From an uncultured Saprospiraceae bacterium (GTDB lineage Bacteria; Bacteroidota; Bacteroidia; Chitinophagales; Saprospiraceae): DNA of 64,000 nt. The notes beneath the pieces were generated by a model. The model was not told the DNA's origin. It searched no databases and was given only the letters and a program-made list of their open reading frames with translations. The stretch covers positions 62,001 to 126,000 of the forward strand of contig CALSOU010000004.1 of NCBI GenBank assembly GCA_943788055.1, read 5' to 3'. This document shows positions 16,707 to 26,690 of the stretch, in pieces (position 1 is the stretch's first letter; each line of letters opens with the position of its first letter). Position numbers and translations under genes: made by a program.

Positions 16707-17852
16707 ATGCGATTTTTACAAATCAAAATTATGTTGGCTTCGATTGCTATTTTTCTAGTAGCGTGTCAAGCACCAAAACAAGCAGTTCAATATGTTCCTC
16801 CAGAAATGACTTTCGAGGCTGAAAATTCTGTCGCAAAGAATGTTATTTTCATGGTGGGAGATGGAATGGGACTTTCTCAAATTACTGCAGGTATGTACGC
16901 AAATGGTAATTCAATCGCTTTCGAAAAATTTCGAAAGATTGGTTTTCATAAGTGTTATGCATATAATGATTTAGTTACAGACTCAGCAGCTGGGGCTACA
17001 GCTTTTTCAACTGGTCATAAGACCTATAATGGAGCAATTGGCGTGGGACCTGATACTTTAGCGCTAGAAACAATAATAGAAGAAGCTGAAGAGCGAGGAT
17101 ATCACACTGGAATGGTGACTAGTTCAACTATTGTACATGCAACTCCTGCGTCTTTCATCGCACATAATAGACTTCGACGAAATTATGAAGAAATTGCAGC
17201 AGACTTCCTTGAAACAGATATAGACCTATTCATTGGTGGAGGATTGAAATATTTCAATAGAAGGCAAGATGGGCGAGATCTAACTGCTGAATTGGAGCAG
17301 AAAGGATATTTTATGTCCGATTATTTCAAAGAAGATCTTGACCAGATAGATTTCTCTGAGCATTCCAAAGTAGGATACCTTACGTCAGATGCAGATCCTC
17401 TTCCAGTAGCACAAGGTCGAGACTATCTTCCTTCAGCTACTTCTAAAGCTTTAGATTTCCTTCATGCAAAATCAAAAGGCGAGAAGGGATTTTTTCTCAT
17501 GATCGAAGGTGCTCAGATAGATTGGGGTGGACATGCCAACAATGGCGAATACATTGTTTCTGAAATGATAGACTTTAGTAAGACGATAGATGTTGTGTGG
17601 GAATTTATCCAATACCATCCTGAAACTATTGTTATCATTACAGCAGATCATGAAACTGGTGGTCTAGCTATCAATAAAGGTTCACGCTTGGATTCGTTGG
17701 ATATGCGATTCACTTCTGATTACCATACTGCTGACATGATACCAGTTTTTGCTGAAGGTCCTGGAGACGAGGAATTTATGGGTATCTATGAGAATACTGC
17801 AATATATAATAAAATGAGACGTGCATTTGGTTGGGAAGAAATATCGAATTAA
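16707..17852 (+). CDS. phoA: alkaline phosphatase, lipoprotein
   Basis: 381-residue envelope phosphomonoesterase. Signal peptide with lipobox C20 (FLVACQAP). The core begins NVIFMVGDGMG (metal Asp D52); nucleophile S93 lies in TDSAAGATAFSTG; further metal ligands are E267, D272 and H276 (EGAQIDWGGHANNG), D314-H315 (TADHETGG) and H340 (DYHTAD). These correspond to the PhoA two-zinc plus magnesium site. Length is on the short side for PhoA but all ligands are present. Role: phosphate release from organic phosphoesters at the cell surface. Likely own promoter at 16663; the GH20 gene follows after 43 bases. Confidence 0.93.
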   Translation: MRFLQIKIMLASIAIFLVACQAPKQAVQYVPPEMTFEAENSVAKNVIFMVGDGMGLSQITAGMYANGNSIAFEKFRKIGFHKCYAYNDLVTDSAAGATAFSTGHKTYNGAIGVGPDTLALETIIEEAEERGYHTGMVTSSTIVHATPASFIAHNRLRRNYEEIAADFLETDIDLFIGGGLKYFNRRQDGRDLTAELEQKGYFMSDYFKEDLDQIDFSEHSKVGYLTSDADPLPVAQGRDYLPSATSKALDFLHAKSKGEKGFFLMIEGAQIDWGGHANNGEYIVSEMIDFSKTIDVVWEFIQYHPETIVIITADHETGGLAINKGSRLDSLDMRFTSDYHTADMIPVFAEGPGDEEFMGIYENTAIYNKMRRAFGWEEISN

Positions 17853-17895
17853 GTAGATCAGTTTTCAATGATGTTGCGTTTGTAAATTTAGTCGG

Positions 17896-20139
17896 ATGCA
17901 TAAAATTTCAAGGTTTTTTATCTTAGTACTATTGGGTCTAATTGGAATTCAGTGTGCACCCTCTGTTGAAAATGTAGTCATTTCCGATACTCAGGTAAAA
18001 CTCATACCTGCTCCCGATTCTTTGTCAATGTCTGGCTCGTTCTCAACCATTTCAGAGATACGCCTAGATGACGTGCACTTTTGGAATTTGCATAAAAGCT
18101 GGTTGGAAACTTACCCAATAGCTGTCAAACTAGATACTATTAGCAGCAACCTAAAAATGGAGGTTGACAGCTCGCTTCTACCCTTACAATATATTCTCAA
18201 TATTGGTGCTGATCGAATTTCTATTTATGGGCATACTTTTGCAGACATAAGAAATGGATTTATTTCATTACTCCAATTACTGCAAAAGCATGAAAGACTG
18301 CCTATGCTTCATATAGAAGACAGGGCAGAGTTTGATTATCGTGGAATGCATCTTGACGTTGGGAGGCACATGTTTGATATCGAAGATATAAAGCAATATA
18401 TTGATTTTTTGACTTACTATAAATACAATCGTTTTCATTGGCACCTTACAGAAGATCAAGGCTGGAGAATAGAAATCCCATCATATCCAAAATTACAAGA
18501 AATTGCCGCCTTTCGAAAAGAGACATTAGTCGGGCATTATAATGATCAACCGCATGAGTTTGACCAAACTAAATATGGTGGTTTTTATACGCAGCTAGAA
18601 ATAAGAGAAATTGTTGCGTACGCTGATGCAAGAGGAGTTGAAGTGATTCCAGAAATTGAAATGCCTGGGCACGCACAAGCTGCTATAGCAGCTTATCCGG
18701 AATTTGGTTGTACTGGAGATCAGATAGATGTTGCAACAAAGTGGGGTGTTTTTCCAGATGTATTTTGTCCAAATCCAGAAACATTTAATTTTCTTAAAGT
18801 AGTTATCGATGATGTTGTTGATTTATTTCCATCGTCATATATCCATATAGGTGGAGATGAATGTCCTAAGGATCAGTGGAAAGCTTCAGAGTTTTGTCAG
18901 GACTTGATGAGGCGTGAGGGTATTAAAGATGAATATGAATTACAGTCCTATTTTATTGGGGTAATTGCTGACTATATCCAATCAAAAGGTAAATCAATTA
19001 TTGGCTGGGATGAAATATTGGAAGGAGGCCTACATCCAAGCGCAACCGTCATGTCTTGGAGGGGAACGGTAGGTGCCGTTGCAGCAGTCAAAGAAGGCCA
19101 TAAAGCTATCATGACTCCTGGATCTCATTGTTATTTCGATCATTACCAGAGCTCTCATCCAGATGAGCCTCTGGCGATTGGAGGGTTGACTACTCTAGAA
19201 GATGTATACCATTTTGATCCAATACCGAAGGGGTTGAATTTAGAGCAACGTAAGCTGATATGGGGTGTACAAGGAAATGTATGGACTGAGTATATGAAGG
19301 ATTTCGACCAAGTTAGTTATATGGCACTTGCTAGAATGATGGCATTGAGCGAAGTACAATGGAATCTGCCAAGTGAAAGAGACTATGATGGATTCTTGAA
19401 TCGATATGTAGATCATGTAGACTTCTGGGAAGCCAAAGGAGTTAGTATTGCAAATCATCTACTTGATTTAGATGTGGTGGTGCGAAGCAGCCCTCTTGGA
19501 AGTTACGCTCTCATGCGAATGCCCAATGAGAATACTGAGGTTTATGCAGTTTATCCAGCTGGAAAATCTAGCTTGAAAAATGATTCATTTTATCTTGAAA
19601 AAGATGGAGCCTACAGTTTTTTTGCTGAATATGATGGACAGGAAGGTAGACAAAGTTCAATAGATTTTAAGGGGCATTTAGGTAACAAAGCTAGTATAGA
19701 TTTGGAGAATCTACCTTCAAAAACATATGCAGGTTCAGGTAAGGATGCTCTAGTGAATGGAATTGCAGCTTCAGAGAAAAAGTATGGTGGACCTGAGTGG
19801 TTAGGATTTTCAGGCAAAGATTTGATTGCAACTATTGGATTTGAAGAATCAAGCGAGCTTAGTAATATCACGATTCAGTTTTTCAAGGGCGAAGGTCAGT
19901 GGATTTACTTACCTCGGTCCATTGATATTTCCGTTTCTGAAGATGGACTGACATATTCGAGTATTACCGCCGTGAATAAGGTCGAAACCGAAGGTAAAAT
20001 GGCAACTGTTTCAATTCCACTTGAGACAGAGGCAAAGTTCGTAAGAATCACAGCGAGAAAGCATGGAATAATAGAACAGGGAAGACAAGGCGCTGGACAC
20101 CAAGCTTGGCTTTTTGTGGGTGAAATAATATTGGAATAA
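17896..20139 (+). CDS. GH20 beta-N-acetylhexosaminidase, lipoprotein
   Basis: 747-residue envelope glycosidase that removes terminal GlcNAc or GalNAc from chitin fragments, peptidoglycan or glycans. Signal peptide ends at lipobox C20 (LIGIQCAP). The GH20b domain (~30-145) precedes the TIM barrel (~148-500), which has YRGMHLDVGRHMF, RFHWHLTEDQGWRIE, and the catalytic pair D321-E322 in HIGGDECPK. The C-terminal part (~600-747) looks like a chitobiase/F5-8-type carbohydrate-binding region (YGGPEWLGFSGKDL, FVRITARKHG). Complete by length and motif. A -7-like TAAATTTA lies at 17883. A terminator hairpin follows at 20293. Confidence 0.93.
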   Translation: MHKISRFFILVLLGLIGIQCAPSVENVVISDTQVKLIPAPDSLSMSGSFSTISEIRLDDVHFWNLHKSWLETYPIAVKLDTISSNLKMEVDSSLLPLQYILNIGADRISIYGHTFADIRNGFISLLQLLQKHERLPMLHIEDRAEFDYRGMHLDVGRHMFDIEDIKQYIDFLTYYKYNRFHWHLTEDQGWRIEIPSYPKLQEIAAFRKETLVGHYNDQPHEFDQTKYGGFYTQLEIREIVAYADARGVEVIPEIEMPGHAQAAIAAYPEFGCTGDQIDVATKWGVFPDVFCPNPETFNFLKVVIDDVVDLFPSSYIHIGGDECPKDQWKASEFCQDLMRREGIKDEYELQSYFIGVIADYIQSKGKSIIGWDEILEGGLHPSATVMSWRGTVGAVAAVKEGHKAIMTPGSHCYFDHYQSSHPDEPLAIGGLTTLEDVYHFDPIPKGLNLEQRKLIWGVQGNVWTEYMKDFDQVSYMALARMMALSEVQWNLPSERDYDGFLNRYVDHVDFWEAKGVSIANHLLDLDVVVRSSPLGSYALMRMPNENTEVYAVYPAGKSSLKNDSFYLEKDGAYSFFAEYDGQEGRQSSIDFKGHLGNKASIDLENLPSKTYAGSGKDALVNGIAASEKKYGGPEWLGFSGKDLIATIGFEESSELSNITIQFFKGEGQWIYLPRSIDISVSEDGLTYSSITAVNKVETEGKMATVSIPLETEAKFVRITARKHGIIEQGRQGAGHQAWLFVGEIILE

Positions 20140-20283
20140 GATTCAAATTAATAATAGTACTTTGAAAGTCAAAGTAAGGAAACTTGTAGATTAGTTGTGG
20201 CACCGTATGATTGAAAAGTTGATTGCTGATGCATGAGAACTCTATAACATGTTACCTTACTGATGATTTTCAGAAATATATTC

Positions 20284-20316
20284 ACAAAAAAAGAGCTTAT
20301 CCTTTCGAATAAGCTC
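20284..20316 (-). terminator. intrinsic terminator between convergent genes
   Basis: Perfect 8-bp stem GAGCTTAT/ATAAGCTC (20293-20300 with 20309-20316) and an 8-base loop. On the minus strand the stem is followed by a seven-T run, ideal for ending the TPR gene at 20343; on the plus strand CCTCCTATTTTT follows, so it may also serve the hexosaminidase gene. Confidence 0.8.
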
Positions 20317-20342
20317 CTCCTATTTTTCGTACTGCTTATATT

Positions 20343-21746
20343 CTATTGGTAATCCAATCTCACAGTTTCGCCAATCCAACAGCTAACGCTAACTGCATCA
20401 CCTTTTTTCTTTCCTCGCATAAAGCCCATGTCTTGAGTTGGCTTTGATCTAGAATAGATACCGATCTTGTTATTTGCTTCATCTGTCACTGATTCATCAA
20501 CTCTTTTCGCATATCGATATTTTTCAATTGCCGCAAGAACTGCTAAACGTTGGTTCCAATCGTCTCCACATTTTCTAGAGCTCTTCGCATACATGTCACC
20601 GATTAGAAGATAAGGGCGTCCCCATCCCGGTCGTAATTCAGCAGCTTTTAATGCACTCTTTCTAGCAGCTGAATATTGACTTAATTTACGGAATTGGATC
20701 GATGCCATTGAAAAATAATATCCTGCTTTTTTCTCGTCTTCTGTCCCTTTTTCAATAGCTTCTTGATATTTAGCAACAGCTTCTGTGAATTTTCCTTGAT
20801 CATATAACTTCTTCGCAGCTACGGAAGGATTCTTCTTTTCAAACTCTGCTTGAATCTTTGCATTTTCTTCAGAAGCATATTTTTTCCACTTTGCGTCAAT
20901 CTCATCAAAGAAAGCGTTACCTGGCTCACACCCTTGCTTCTTTAGGATTGCCAAGGTTGTTTTAAGAGTCTCAGGGTTGTCTGGATCAGCTTCATAGTCT
21001 GGACGTAGCTTTGCTACAAAATACTCACAATCGAATACTTCTCTTGCAATCTTGTTGTATGTAGATTCAACGATTTTTTTGGAATCTTTGTAATACTGAA
21101 CATAATTACCATTCTGATCAATTTTCATGTCGAGTAAGTCAATCATGCTTTCGTACAAAGTTCTTGCAGTGTTCTTGTCCATTCTGCCTTTTTGGAATTG
21201 GTAAACCGCGATGTTTGCAAGGGGAGCAAAAACAACATATTCTACCTCATCACCAGAGAACTCTATTGCGTCAGTAAGTGCCTCCAAGTTCTTAGAGTAT
21301 GGACTATTGAGCGTGTAGTACATATCATAACCTTTTCGTCCTTCTAACATTCCAATTTTTTGGTTATAACACACGTCCGTATCACACTTTAGTTTGATGG
21401 TGCGACTTTTGTAGCACTCGATCGCTTGATCATACATAGCTATAATCTGCTCTTTGATTTCTTTCTTCTTCGTTTCATCAGTCTCATTAGCCAACTTCTC
21501 TTTCAGAAGGGTGACACCATCAATAAAATGAGAATCACGTTTACCATCAGCTGCTGGAGCCGCAGCATATGCCAATTTCCAGTTTTCTTCAGCAAAAGCG
21601 TAATCTTTAGCTTTCAGAGCAGACCGGTAAATTGTATGCCATTCTTTAATCTCATTTTCATTTGATTTACCAACCCAAATTTCGCACTGCGACTGCAGTT
21701 GAACTGTGAATAGAAGTGCTAACATTCCTAGTAATACTCTCATCAT
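20343..21746 (-). CDS. secreted TPR-repeat protein
   Basis: 467-residue envelope protein. Start ATG 21746 gives a clean signal peptide (MMRVLLGMLALLFTVQLQSQ); the upstream ATG at 21782 lies inside the -7 element at 21780. The mature part is helical with TPR-like units, clearest at ~KKLYDQGKFTEAVAKYQEAI and SAARKSALKAAELRPGWGRPY. The C-terminus is a short beta-rich tail. No enzyme motif. It lies downstream of purH-coaX-OMP in the order coaX/outer-membrane protein/TPR, which I recall from other Bacteroidota, suggesting an outer-membrane assembly role; this is inference. Ends at the terminator at 20284-20316. Confidence 0.85.
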   Translation of the reverse strand: MMRVLLGMLALLFTVQLQSQCEIWVGKSNENEIKEWHTIYRSALKAKDYAFAEENWKLAYAAAPAADGKRDSHFIDGVTLLKEKLANETDETKKKEIKEQIIAMYDQAIECYKSRTIKLKCDTDVCYNQKIGMLEGRKGYDMYYTLNSPYSKNLEALTDAIEFSGDEVEYVVFAPLANIAVYQFQKGRMDKNTARTLYESMIDLLDMKIDQNGNYVQYYKDSKKIVESTYNKIAREVFDCEYFVAKLRPDYEADPDNPETLKTTLAILKKQGCEPGNAFFDEIDAKWKKYASEENAKIQAEFEKKNPSVAAKKLYDQGKFTEAVAKYQEAIEKGTEDEKKAGYYFSMASIQFRKLSQYSAARKSALKAAELRPGWGRPYLLIGDMYAKSSRKCGDDWNQRLAVLAAIEKYRYAKRVDESVTDEANNKIGIYSRSKPTQDMGFMRGKKKGDAVSVSCWIGETVRLDYQ

Positions 21747-21779
21747 GTAATATTTTATTCTGCACATTTTTTGAAGAAG

Positions 21780-21787
21780 CAAATTTA
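21780..21787 (-). promoter_or_regulatory. -7 element (TAAATTTG) for TPR gene
   Basis: Minus-strand exact TAnnTTTG match ending 33 bases before ATG 21746. It covers the upstream ATG at 21782, which decides the start. Confidence 0.5.
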
Positions 21788-21900
21788 TTGTTCCTAGTTC
21801 ATTTAGGGAAGAAAATCATAATCATTTCTTACCGTAATTATATGACGCTACTAACAAAAACTTTGCAGTTAATTTCTGGTTAAGCATTTCTTAAGAAATC

Positions 21901-23229
21901 CTAATTGTATTTTCTTCGAATAAACCAACTATCATCATTAAAGTTTAGTCCAAGACCTATTTGAGCATAGTTTTCAGAGATGATAGAACCTACGCCTCTT
22001 TGTCCTAGCTCGATGTTTACATGAATTCTTGAGTAGTTTTGCTGGTAGAAGAAAGGCATTGAAAGACCTAAGTTTATTCCGTAAGCGTCTAATTCCTGAT
22101 CTTGAATTATTCGTGGATCTTCATTGTAGAATAATCCAAAAGTATACGATGTACGTTCCAAGAATGACCCAAAACCTCTAGCATCTGGTGTAAATTTCCC
22201 TCCTAGCCCTAGTGAAAGCGTGTTCCTAAATTCCTGCTCAGGTCGAATCGAATTTTCAAATGATGAATATGGACTATAGTTTATATTAACTCCTACGTTC
22301 GCTTTACGACCATCAACAAAGTTTACTCCAAAACCGATTTGTGCAGGGATAAATCCTGTTCCTGACAATGCTGATTGGTTAATCGTATCTAAACCGTTGA
22401 TGATTGGAAATATTCCTACGTGAAGAAACTCGCCACTTGTAGTAAAAGATTGTCCAACATGACCATTCAAGCCGAACATCAGATACTTTTCCCGCACGGA
22501 TTTCTTTTGTTCTTTTTGCTTTTTGTTGAGTTGGTACTTGTACATTATACCTGCTTCGTACTTAAATCCAGCTACACTGTATTCATTTGTTATTTCATCA
22601 ACAAATTGAGCTGATTCATTGACAATGTTTATTTCTTGGTTATTACTTATTTTACCAAAAAGGTAACCTAGGTTAACGCCAATCGATAAGTTTGAAAATC
22701 GTATACTATTTCCCCAATTCACTGAGTATGTACCTCCAGTTCCAAAAAACTGTCTGTCAATATCTTCCTCGTCTGTAAGAACTTCACGTGTAGTGACATC
22801 ATAGCTCACACGAGATTCTGGTCGAGCAAAGAATGCCATTCCTAACTTATATTTTTTTGTGGAGGGATCCAAAAGCTCATTTTTGTAATTTCTTAACGGA
22901 AAAGCGATTCCTAAATATTCTAAGTTACCAGTCCATCGGTCTTCAGTAACAATGCCGTCTTGAATTTGAGCATACTCTGAGAAAAAGCCTACATTGTAAC
23001 TAGCCAATGTTAACCAACTATAACTGGCAGGATTGACCGGATTCATCGAAGAATTATCAGCATATGAAGAGCCTGTGCTTCCCATTGCACGAGTCAACAT
23101 GAAATTACTGTTCGTTAGATCACCTAATCCAAACCTAGAGTATGGAGAATTATACTCTTGCGCAGAAATACTAGAGATTGCGCAGAACACTAGTAGTAAG
23201 ATTAAATGTGCGTTTACTATTTTTTTCAT
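21901..23229 (-). CDS. outer-membrane beta-barrel protein
   Basis: 442-residue predicted barrel. The frame opens at 23268, but an AAGGAGAT Shine-Dalgarno lies seven bases before ATG 23229, a strong one for this phylum, and this start yields a signal peptide ending SISAQEYNSPYSRFGLG. The mature protein alternates polar and aromatic residues in amphipathic strands, with the recurring motif SPYSRFGLGDL at the N-terminus and a final strand YAQIGLGLNFNDDSWF. FadL-like or general porin fold is possible but I cannot assign a substrate. Lies 52 bases after coaX, so probably part of the purH-coaX transcript. Confidence 0.85.
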   Translation of the reverse strand: MKKIVNAHLILLLVFCAISSISAQEYNSPYSRFGLGDLTNSNFMLTRAMGSTGSSYADNSSMNPVNPASYSWLTLASYNVGFFSEYAQIQDGIVTEDRWTGNLEYLGIAFPLRNYKNELLDPSTKKYKLGMAFFARPESRVSYDVTTREVLTDEEDIDRQFFGTGGTYSVNWGNSIRFSNLSIGVNLGYLFGKISNNQEINIVNESAQFVDEITNEYSVAGFKYEAGIMYKYQLNKKQKEQKKSVREKYLMFGLNGHVGQSFTTSGEFLHVGIFPIINGLDTINQSALSGTGFIPAQIGFGVNFVDGRKANVGVNINYSPYSSFENSIRPEQEFRNTLSLGLGGKFTPDARGFGSFLERTSYTFGLFYNEDPRIIQDQELDAYGINLGLSMPFFYQQNYSRIHVNIELGQRGVGSIISENYAQIGLGLNFNDDSWFIRRKYN

Positions 23230-23230
23230 A

Positions 23231-23245
23231 AATTTTATCTCCTTC
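23231..23245 (-). promoter_or_regulatory. strong Shine-Dalgarno (AAGGAGAT) of the outer-membrane protein gene
   Basis: On the minus strand GAAGGAGAT precedes ATG 23229 by about seven bases. Bacteroidota genes rarely show such a close match to the anti-SD, so it both decides the start and suggests high translation. Confidence 0.6.
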
Positions 23246-23281
23246 AAAGAGGTTGATTCATTATCCATTAATGTGGATTTT

Positions 23282-24052
23282 CTATAAATTATATTGCATC
23301 AAGGCATTGAGCCCGATGTGTATTAACTGCGGTTCAAGATGAATTTTGGTTTGTAAGTTTTCTTCCAAGGCATTGTACATGAATGCCCCATCTCCACCAG
23401 TAAGTATTAATTGAACATCATCTAGTTTCTGTGGGTCAGACCCCAAAAATTTCTTGACACGTCCAATAAACGATTCTATTTCCATTTGTGTCCCTAAGAT
23501 TGCTCCATTTTTGATAGCATCGTTAGTAGACTGACCAATCCAGTTTGTTACAAGCTCAAATTCTACTAGAGGTAGTCTAGCTGTGTAATCATGCATAGAT
23601 TGCAATCTCATTTGCATACCTGGAGCAATATTGCCTCCAATATAGATACCATCTGAGGAAAGGACTTCATAGGTTATACATGTTCCCAAATCGATTACCA
23701 CAATATGTTGCTTTGGAAATAAAGCATAAGCACCCAACACCGCCGCAATTCGATCTTTACCGAGTGTTTCAGGTGTTTTGTACGCTATCTCAATGGGCAT
23801 TGGTGATAATGATGAGAGGAAAATATGATTGTCAAAGTTTTCAATGTATTCGATGATTTCTTCAACGTCATTTCCACTAGCACTATAACTGATAGCCTTT
23901 ACATCGTATTGTCTAATCCATCTTTTTAGCAGAGCTACGTTTAGCTCGTTTATTCTTTTGGAATGTAAACACAAGTTATCGGAAAATACAGCCATTTTGG
24001 TAGTGGTATTACCCACGTCTATGGTTAGTACGACGATTTTTTGCGTTGACAT
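23282..24052 (-). CDS. coaX: type III pantothenate kinase
   Basis: 256-residue cytoplasmic enzyme for the first step of coenzyme A synthesis (pantothenate to 4'-phosphopantothenate). Acetate-kinase/Hsp70-fold motifs: IDVGNTTTKM (D12), GKDRIAAVLGA, VIDLGTCITYE and GGNIAPGMQMR, then LTGGDG near the C-terminus; all CoaX hallmarks. The open frame begins at TTG 24055, but ATG 24052 is the more natural start. It lies 14 bases after purH and 52 bases before the outer-membrane protein gene. CoaX enzymes do not need feedback control by CoA; no regulatory site is seen here. Confidence 0.95.
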   Translation of the reverse strand: MSTQKIVVLTIDVGNTTTKMAVFSDNLCLHSKRINELNVALLKRWIRQYDVKAISYSASGNDVEEIIEYIENFDNHIFLSSLSPMPIEIAYKTPETLGKDRIAAVLGAYALFPKQHIVVIDLGTCITYEVLSSDGIYIGGNIAPGMQMRLQSMHDYTARLPLVEFELVTNWIGQSTNDAIKNGAILGTQMEIESFIGRVKKFLGSDPQKLDDVQLILTGGDGAFMYNALEENLQTKIHLEPQLIHIGLNALMQYNL

Positions 24053-24066
24053 CAAGTATTTTTATG

Positions 24067-25593
24067 TTAATGTTTAAAGTGACGAACTCCAGTAAATACC
24101 ATTGCAACATCATGCTCATCGCAAAAGTCTATGCTTAATTGGTCTTTAATAGAGCCACCAGGCTGCACTACACTTCTAATTCCAGCATTAAATGCGATTT
24201 CTACACAATCAGGGAATGGAAAGAACGCATCACTAGCCATAGCTGCGCCCTCCAGATCAAATCCAAATGAGCGAGCTTTCTTAATAGCTTGCTTACAAGC
24301 ATCAACTCTACTAGTTTGACCGCAGCCCATTCCTAGAAGTTGATCATTTTTAGCAAGTACTATCGTATTTGATTTTAGATGTTTTGCCAATTTATTCGCG
24401 AAACTTAGATCTTTTAGCTCTTGTGTGGTTGGGTTACGTTTTGTCTTAGCTTCAAAGTTTTCAGCATTTTCGGTATTTAGATCAGTGTCTTGTTCAATCA
24501 CACCGTTAAGAAGACTCTTAAAGCTTTTAAGTTGAGCCCCATAATGCTTCAATTTCAGAAGTATTCGCTTGGATTTTTTCATAAGAAGCTGTTGTGCTTC
24601 GGCAGAAAAAGAAGGCGCAATTAATACTTCGTAAAATAGTTTATTGATTTCTTCAGCGGTTGTAAGATCAATTTCCGTATTTGAAATTAGGATGCCTCCA
24701 AAGGCAGATACTGGATCACCAGCTAAAGCTGCATGCCATGCTTCGCTAACAGTAGATCGCGTTGCAACGCCACAAGCATTGGTATGTTTCAACACTGCAA
24801 ATGTTGGTTCGATGTCTTTGAATTCTCTCATTAAGTTTACTGCGGCATCGACATCAACTAGGTTGTTAAAAGACAATTCTTTTCCTCCAAGTTTTTCAAA
24901 CATAGTATCCATTTCACCGTAGTAGATACCTTGTTGATGTGGATTCTCTCCGTAGCGAAGAGTTTTTGCTTGTTGCAAGCTTTTCTTGAATACGTTCGAA
25001 GATTCATCTTCGAGATAGTATTCAAAAATTGCTGTATCATAGTGTGAAGAAATTTTGAAAGCTTCCTTTGCAAAAGATTTTCGTTCAGCTTTATTGGTAG
25101 AACCTGCCTTATCATTAAGTAGGTTCAAAAAAGGTTCGTATGATTCCTGTGAAGGAATAACAACAACGTCACCAAAATTCTTAGCAGCAGCTCGAATAAG
25201 CGAAATTCCTCCTATATCAATCTTTTCAATAATTTCAGATTCATTATCTGTCGATTTCACTGTTTCTTCAAAAGGATAAAGATCGACTATGACTAGGTCA
25301 ATTTCAGGAATCTCATACTTTTCCAATTGTGTCAAGTGATCATCTTTACGTCTGGCAAGTATTCCTCCGAAAATTTTTGGATGTAAAGTCTTGACTCGAC
25401 CGTCTAGAATAGAAGGGTAGCTTGTTAAGTCTTCAACACGTTGAACAGGGATGTCTAAAGATTCAATGAATGCTTGAGTGCCTCCAGTGGAATAAATAGT
25501 GACATTTAGCTCGTGTAATTTTTGCACAATTGCATCAAGTCCATCCTTATGATAAACAGATATCAATGCAGATTTTATAGTTTTATCAGCCAT
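24067..25593 (-). CDS. purH: bifunctional AICAR formyltransferase/IMP cyclohydrolase
   Basis: 508-residue enzyme for the last two steps of IMP synthesis. The N-terminal MGS-like cyclohydrolase domain (~1-195) shows STGGTQAFIES and DGRVKTLHPKIFGGILARR; the AICARFT domain follows with LRYGENPHQQG, LKHTNACGVATRS (catalytic Lys-His), DPVSAFGG and a C-terminal VQPGGSIKDQ and FTGVRHFKH. Length and order are standard. ATG 25593 is preceded by a -7 element at 25621. First gene of the purH-coaX-OMP minus-strand unit. Confidence 0.97.
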   Translation of the reverse strand: MADKTIKSALISVYHKDGLDAIVQKLHELNVTIYSTGGTQAFIESLDIPVQRVEDLTSYPSILDGRVKTLHPKIFGGILARRKDDHLTQLEKYEIPEIDLVIVDLYPFEETVKSTDNESEIIEKIDIGGISLIRAAAKNFGDVVVIPSQESYEPFLNLLNDKAGSTNKAERKSFAKEAFKISSHYDTAIFEYYLEDESSNVFKKSLQQAKTLRYGENPHQQGIYYGEMDTMFEKLGGKELSFNNLVDVDAAVNLMREFKDIEPTFAVLKHTNACGVATRSTVSEAWHAALAGDPVSAFGGILISNTEIDLTTAEEINKLFYEVLIAPSFSAEAQQLLMKKSKRILLKLKHYGAQLKSFKSLLNGVIEQDTDLNTENAENFEAKTKRNPTTQELKDLSFANKLAKHLKSNTIVLAKNDQLLGMGCGQTSRVDACKQAIKKARSFGFDLEGAAMASDAFFPFPDCVEIAFNAGIRSVVQPGGSIKDQLSIDFCDEHDVAMVFTGVRHFKH

Positions 25594-25620
25594 CAGATTT
25601 ATGTCCTATTAGTAAAAGCG

Positions 25621-25628
25621 CAAAAGTA
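25621..25628 (-). promoter_or_regulatory. -7 element for purH (TACTTTTG)
   Basis: Minus-strand exact TAnnTTTG match 27 bases before the purH ATG. No purine riboswitch-like structure was recognised in the short leader. Confidence 0.5.
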
Positions 25629-25796
25629 ATGGAAATTAGGGGCTTAGAGGGAAAATATGTAACAAATAATGCCGTGTGCTGATGTTCTCGACCGCCAAAC
25701 ACGAAATTGAAGAAGGGTATATGCTTTATTGGGTCAATTTCGTAAATTAAGATTTGAAACTCAACGATTGAAGGCACAGTCTAATTCAGGCTGATA

Positions 25797-25816
25797 CAAA
25801 AAAAGGAAATGCCTTT
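25797..25816 (-). terminator. weak terminator candidate after sdhB
   Basis: On the minus strand AAAGG-CATTT-CCTTT forms a 5-bp stem whose second arm runs into a seven-T tract. The stem is short, so this is tentative. Confidence 0.35.
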
Positions 25817-25856
25817 CGACACTCCCTTCTAATATTTTGTAGTCTCGCTATTACTC

Positions 25857-26597
25857 TTATGCTTTAATCTTCGCAGCAAAGTATTGTCGATTCATACGAG
25901 CTATGTTTTCTAGCTTGATTTCTTTTGGACATTCAACGTGGCAAGCTCCGATATTTGTACAATTTCCGAAACCTTCGTCATCCATAGTCTCAACCATTTT
26001 GACAACACGTTTGTCTTGCTCAACTTTACCTTGAGGTAAAAGTCCTAAGTGTGATACTTTCGCGGAAGTGAATAACATAGCTGCTCCGTTAGGACATGCC
26101 GCAACGCAAGCTCCACAGCCGATACAGGTAGCTGCATCAAAAGACTCTGCTGCAATCTCTTTTTCGATCGGAATTGAATTCCCATCTACTGCTTGACCAG
26201 TGTTCACTGAGATGAAACCACCTGCCTGAATAATGCGATCAAAAGAAGAGCGATCAACAACTAAATCTTTTACAACTGGAAAGGCTTCTGCTCTCCATGG
26301 TTCGATTGTTATTGTATCTCCATCATTGAAGTGACGCATATGCAGTTGACAAGTAGTAGTTCCGCGATTTGGGCCGTGTGGACGGCCATTGATCGTTAGG
26401 CTACAAGTACCACAGATTCCCTCTCGGCAATCATGGTCAAATGCCACTGGTTCACCTTTATTCTCTAAAATATCTTCGTTTAGGACATCTAGCATTTCAA
26501 GAAACGACATATGTTCAGTCGCTTCGACCTGGTATTCTTCGAACTTACCAGATGCTTTGTCGTTTTTTTGTCTCCAAACTTTTAACGTTAGATTCAT
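25857..26597 (-). CDS. sdhB: succinate dehydrogenase/fumarate reductase iron-sulfur subunit
   Basis: 246-residue subunit that carries electrons from FAD to quinone in complex II. Cysteine clusters in order: [2Fe-2S] site [11 protein letters not shown] plus a later CQLHM; then [15 protein letters not shown] for [4Fe-4S]; and [15 protein letters not shown] for the third cluster. In the second cluster region the spacing is of the Bacteroidota/epsilon fumarate-reductase-like type. It lies 93 bases after sdhA in the order C-A-B. Complete. Confidence 0.97.
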   Translation of the reverse strand: MNLTLKVWRQKNDKASGKFEEYQVEATEHMSFLEMLDVLNEDILENKGEPVAFDHDCREGICGTCSLTINGRPHGPNRGTTTCQLHMRHFNDGDTITIEPWRAEAFPVVKDLVVDRSSFDRIIQAGGFISVNTGQAVDGNSIPIEKEIAAESFDAATCIGCGACVAACPNGAAMLFTSAKVSHLGLLPQGKVEQDKRVVKMVETMDDEGFGNCTNIGACHVECPKEIKLENIARMNRQYFAAKIKA

Positions 26598-26690
26598 ATC
26601 TATTTCTTTTTACATTTGAAATTACTCTGTGCTCTATTAAAGTGTATAAAAGCACAGAAAAAATAAGTATGCATTTTGGGCGAAAGCCCG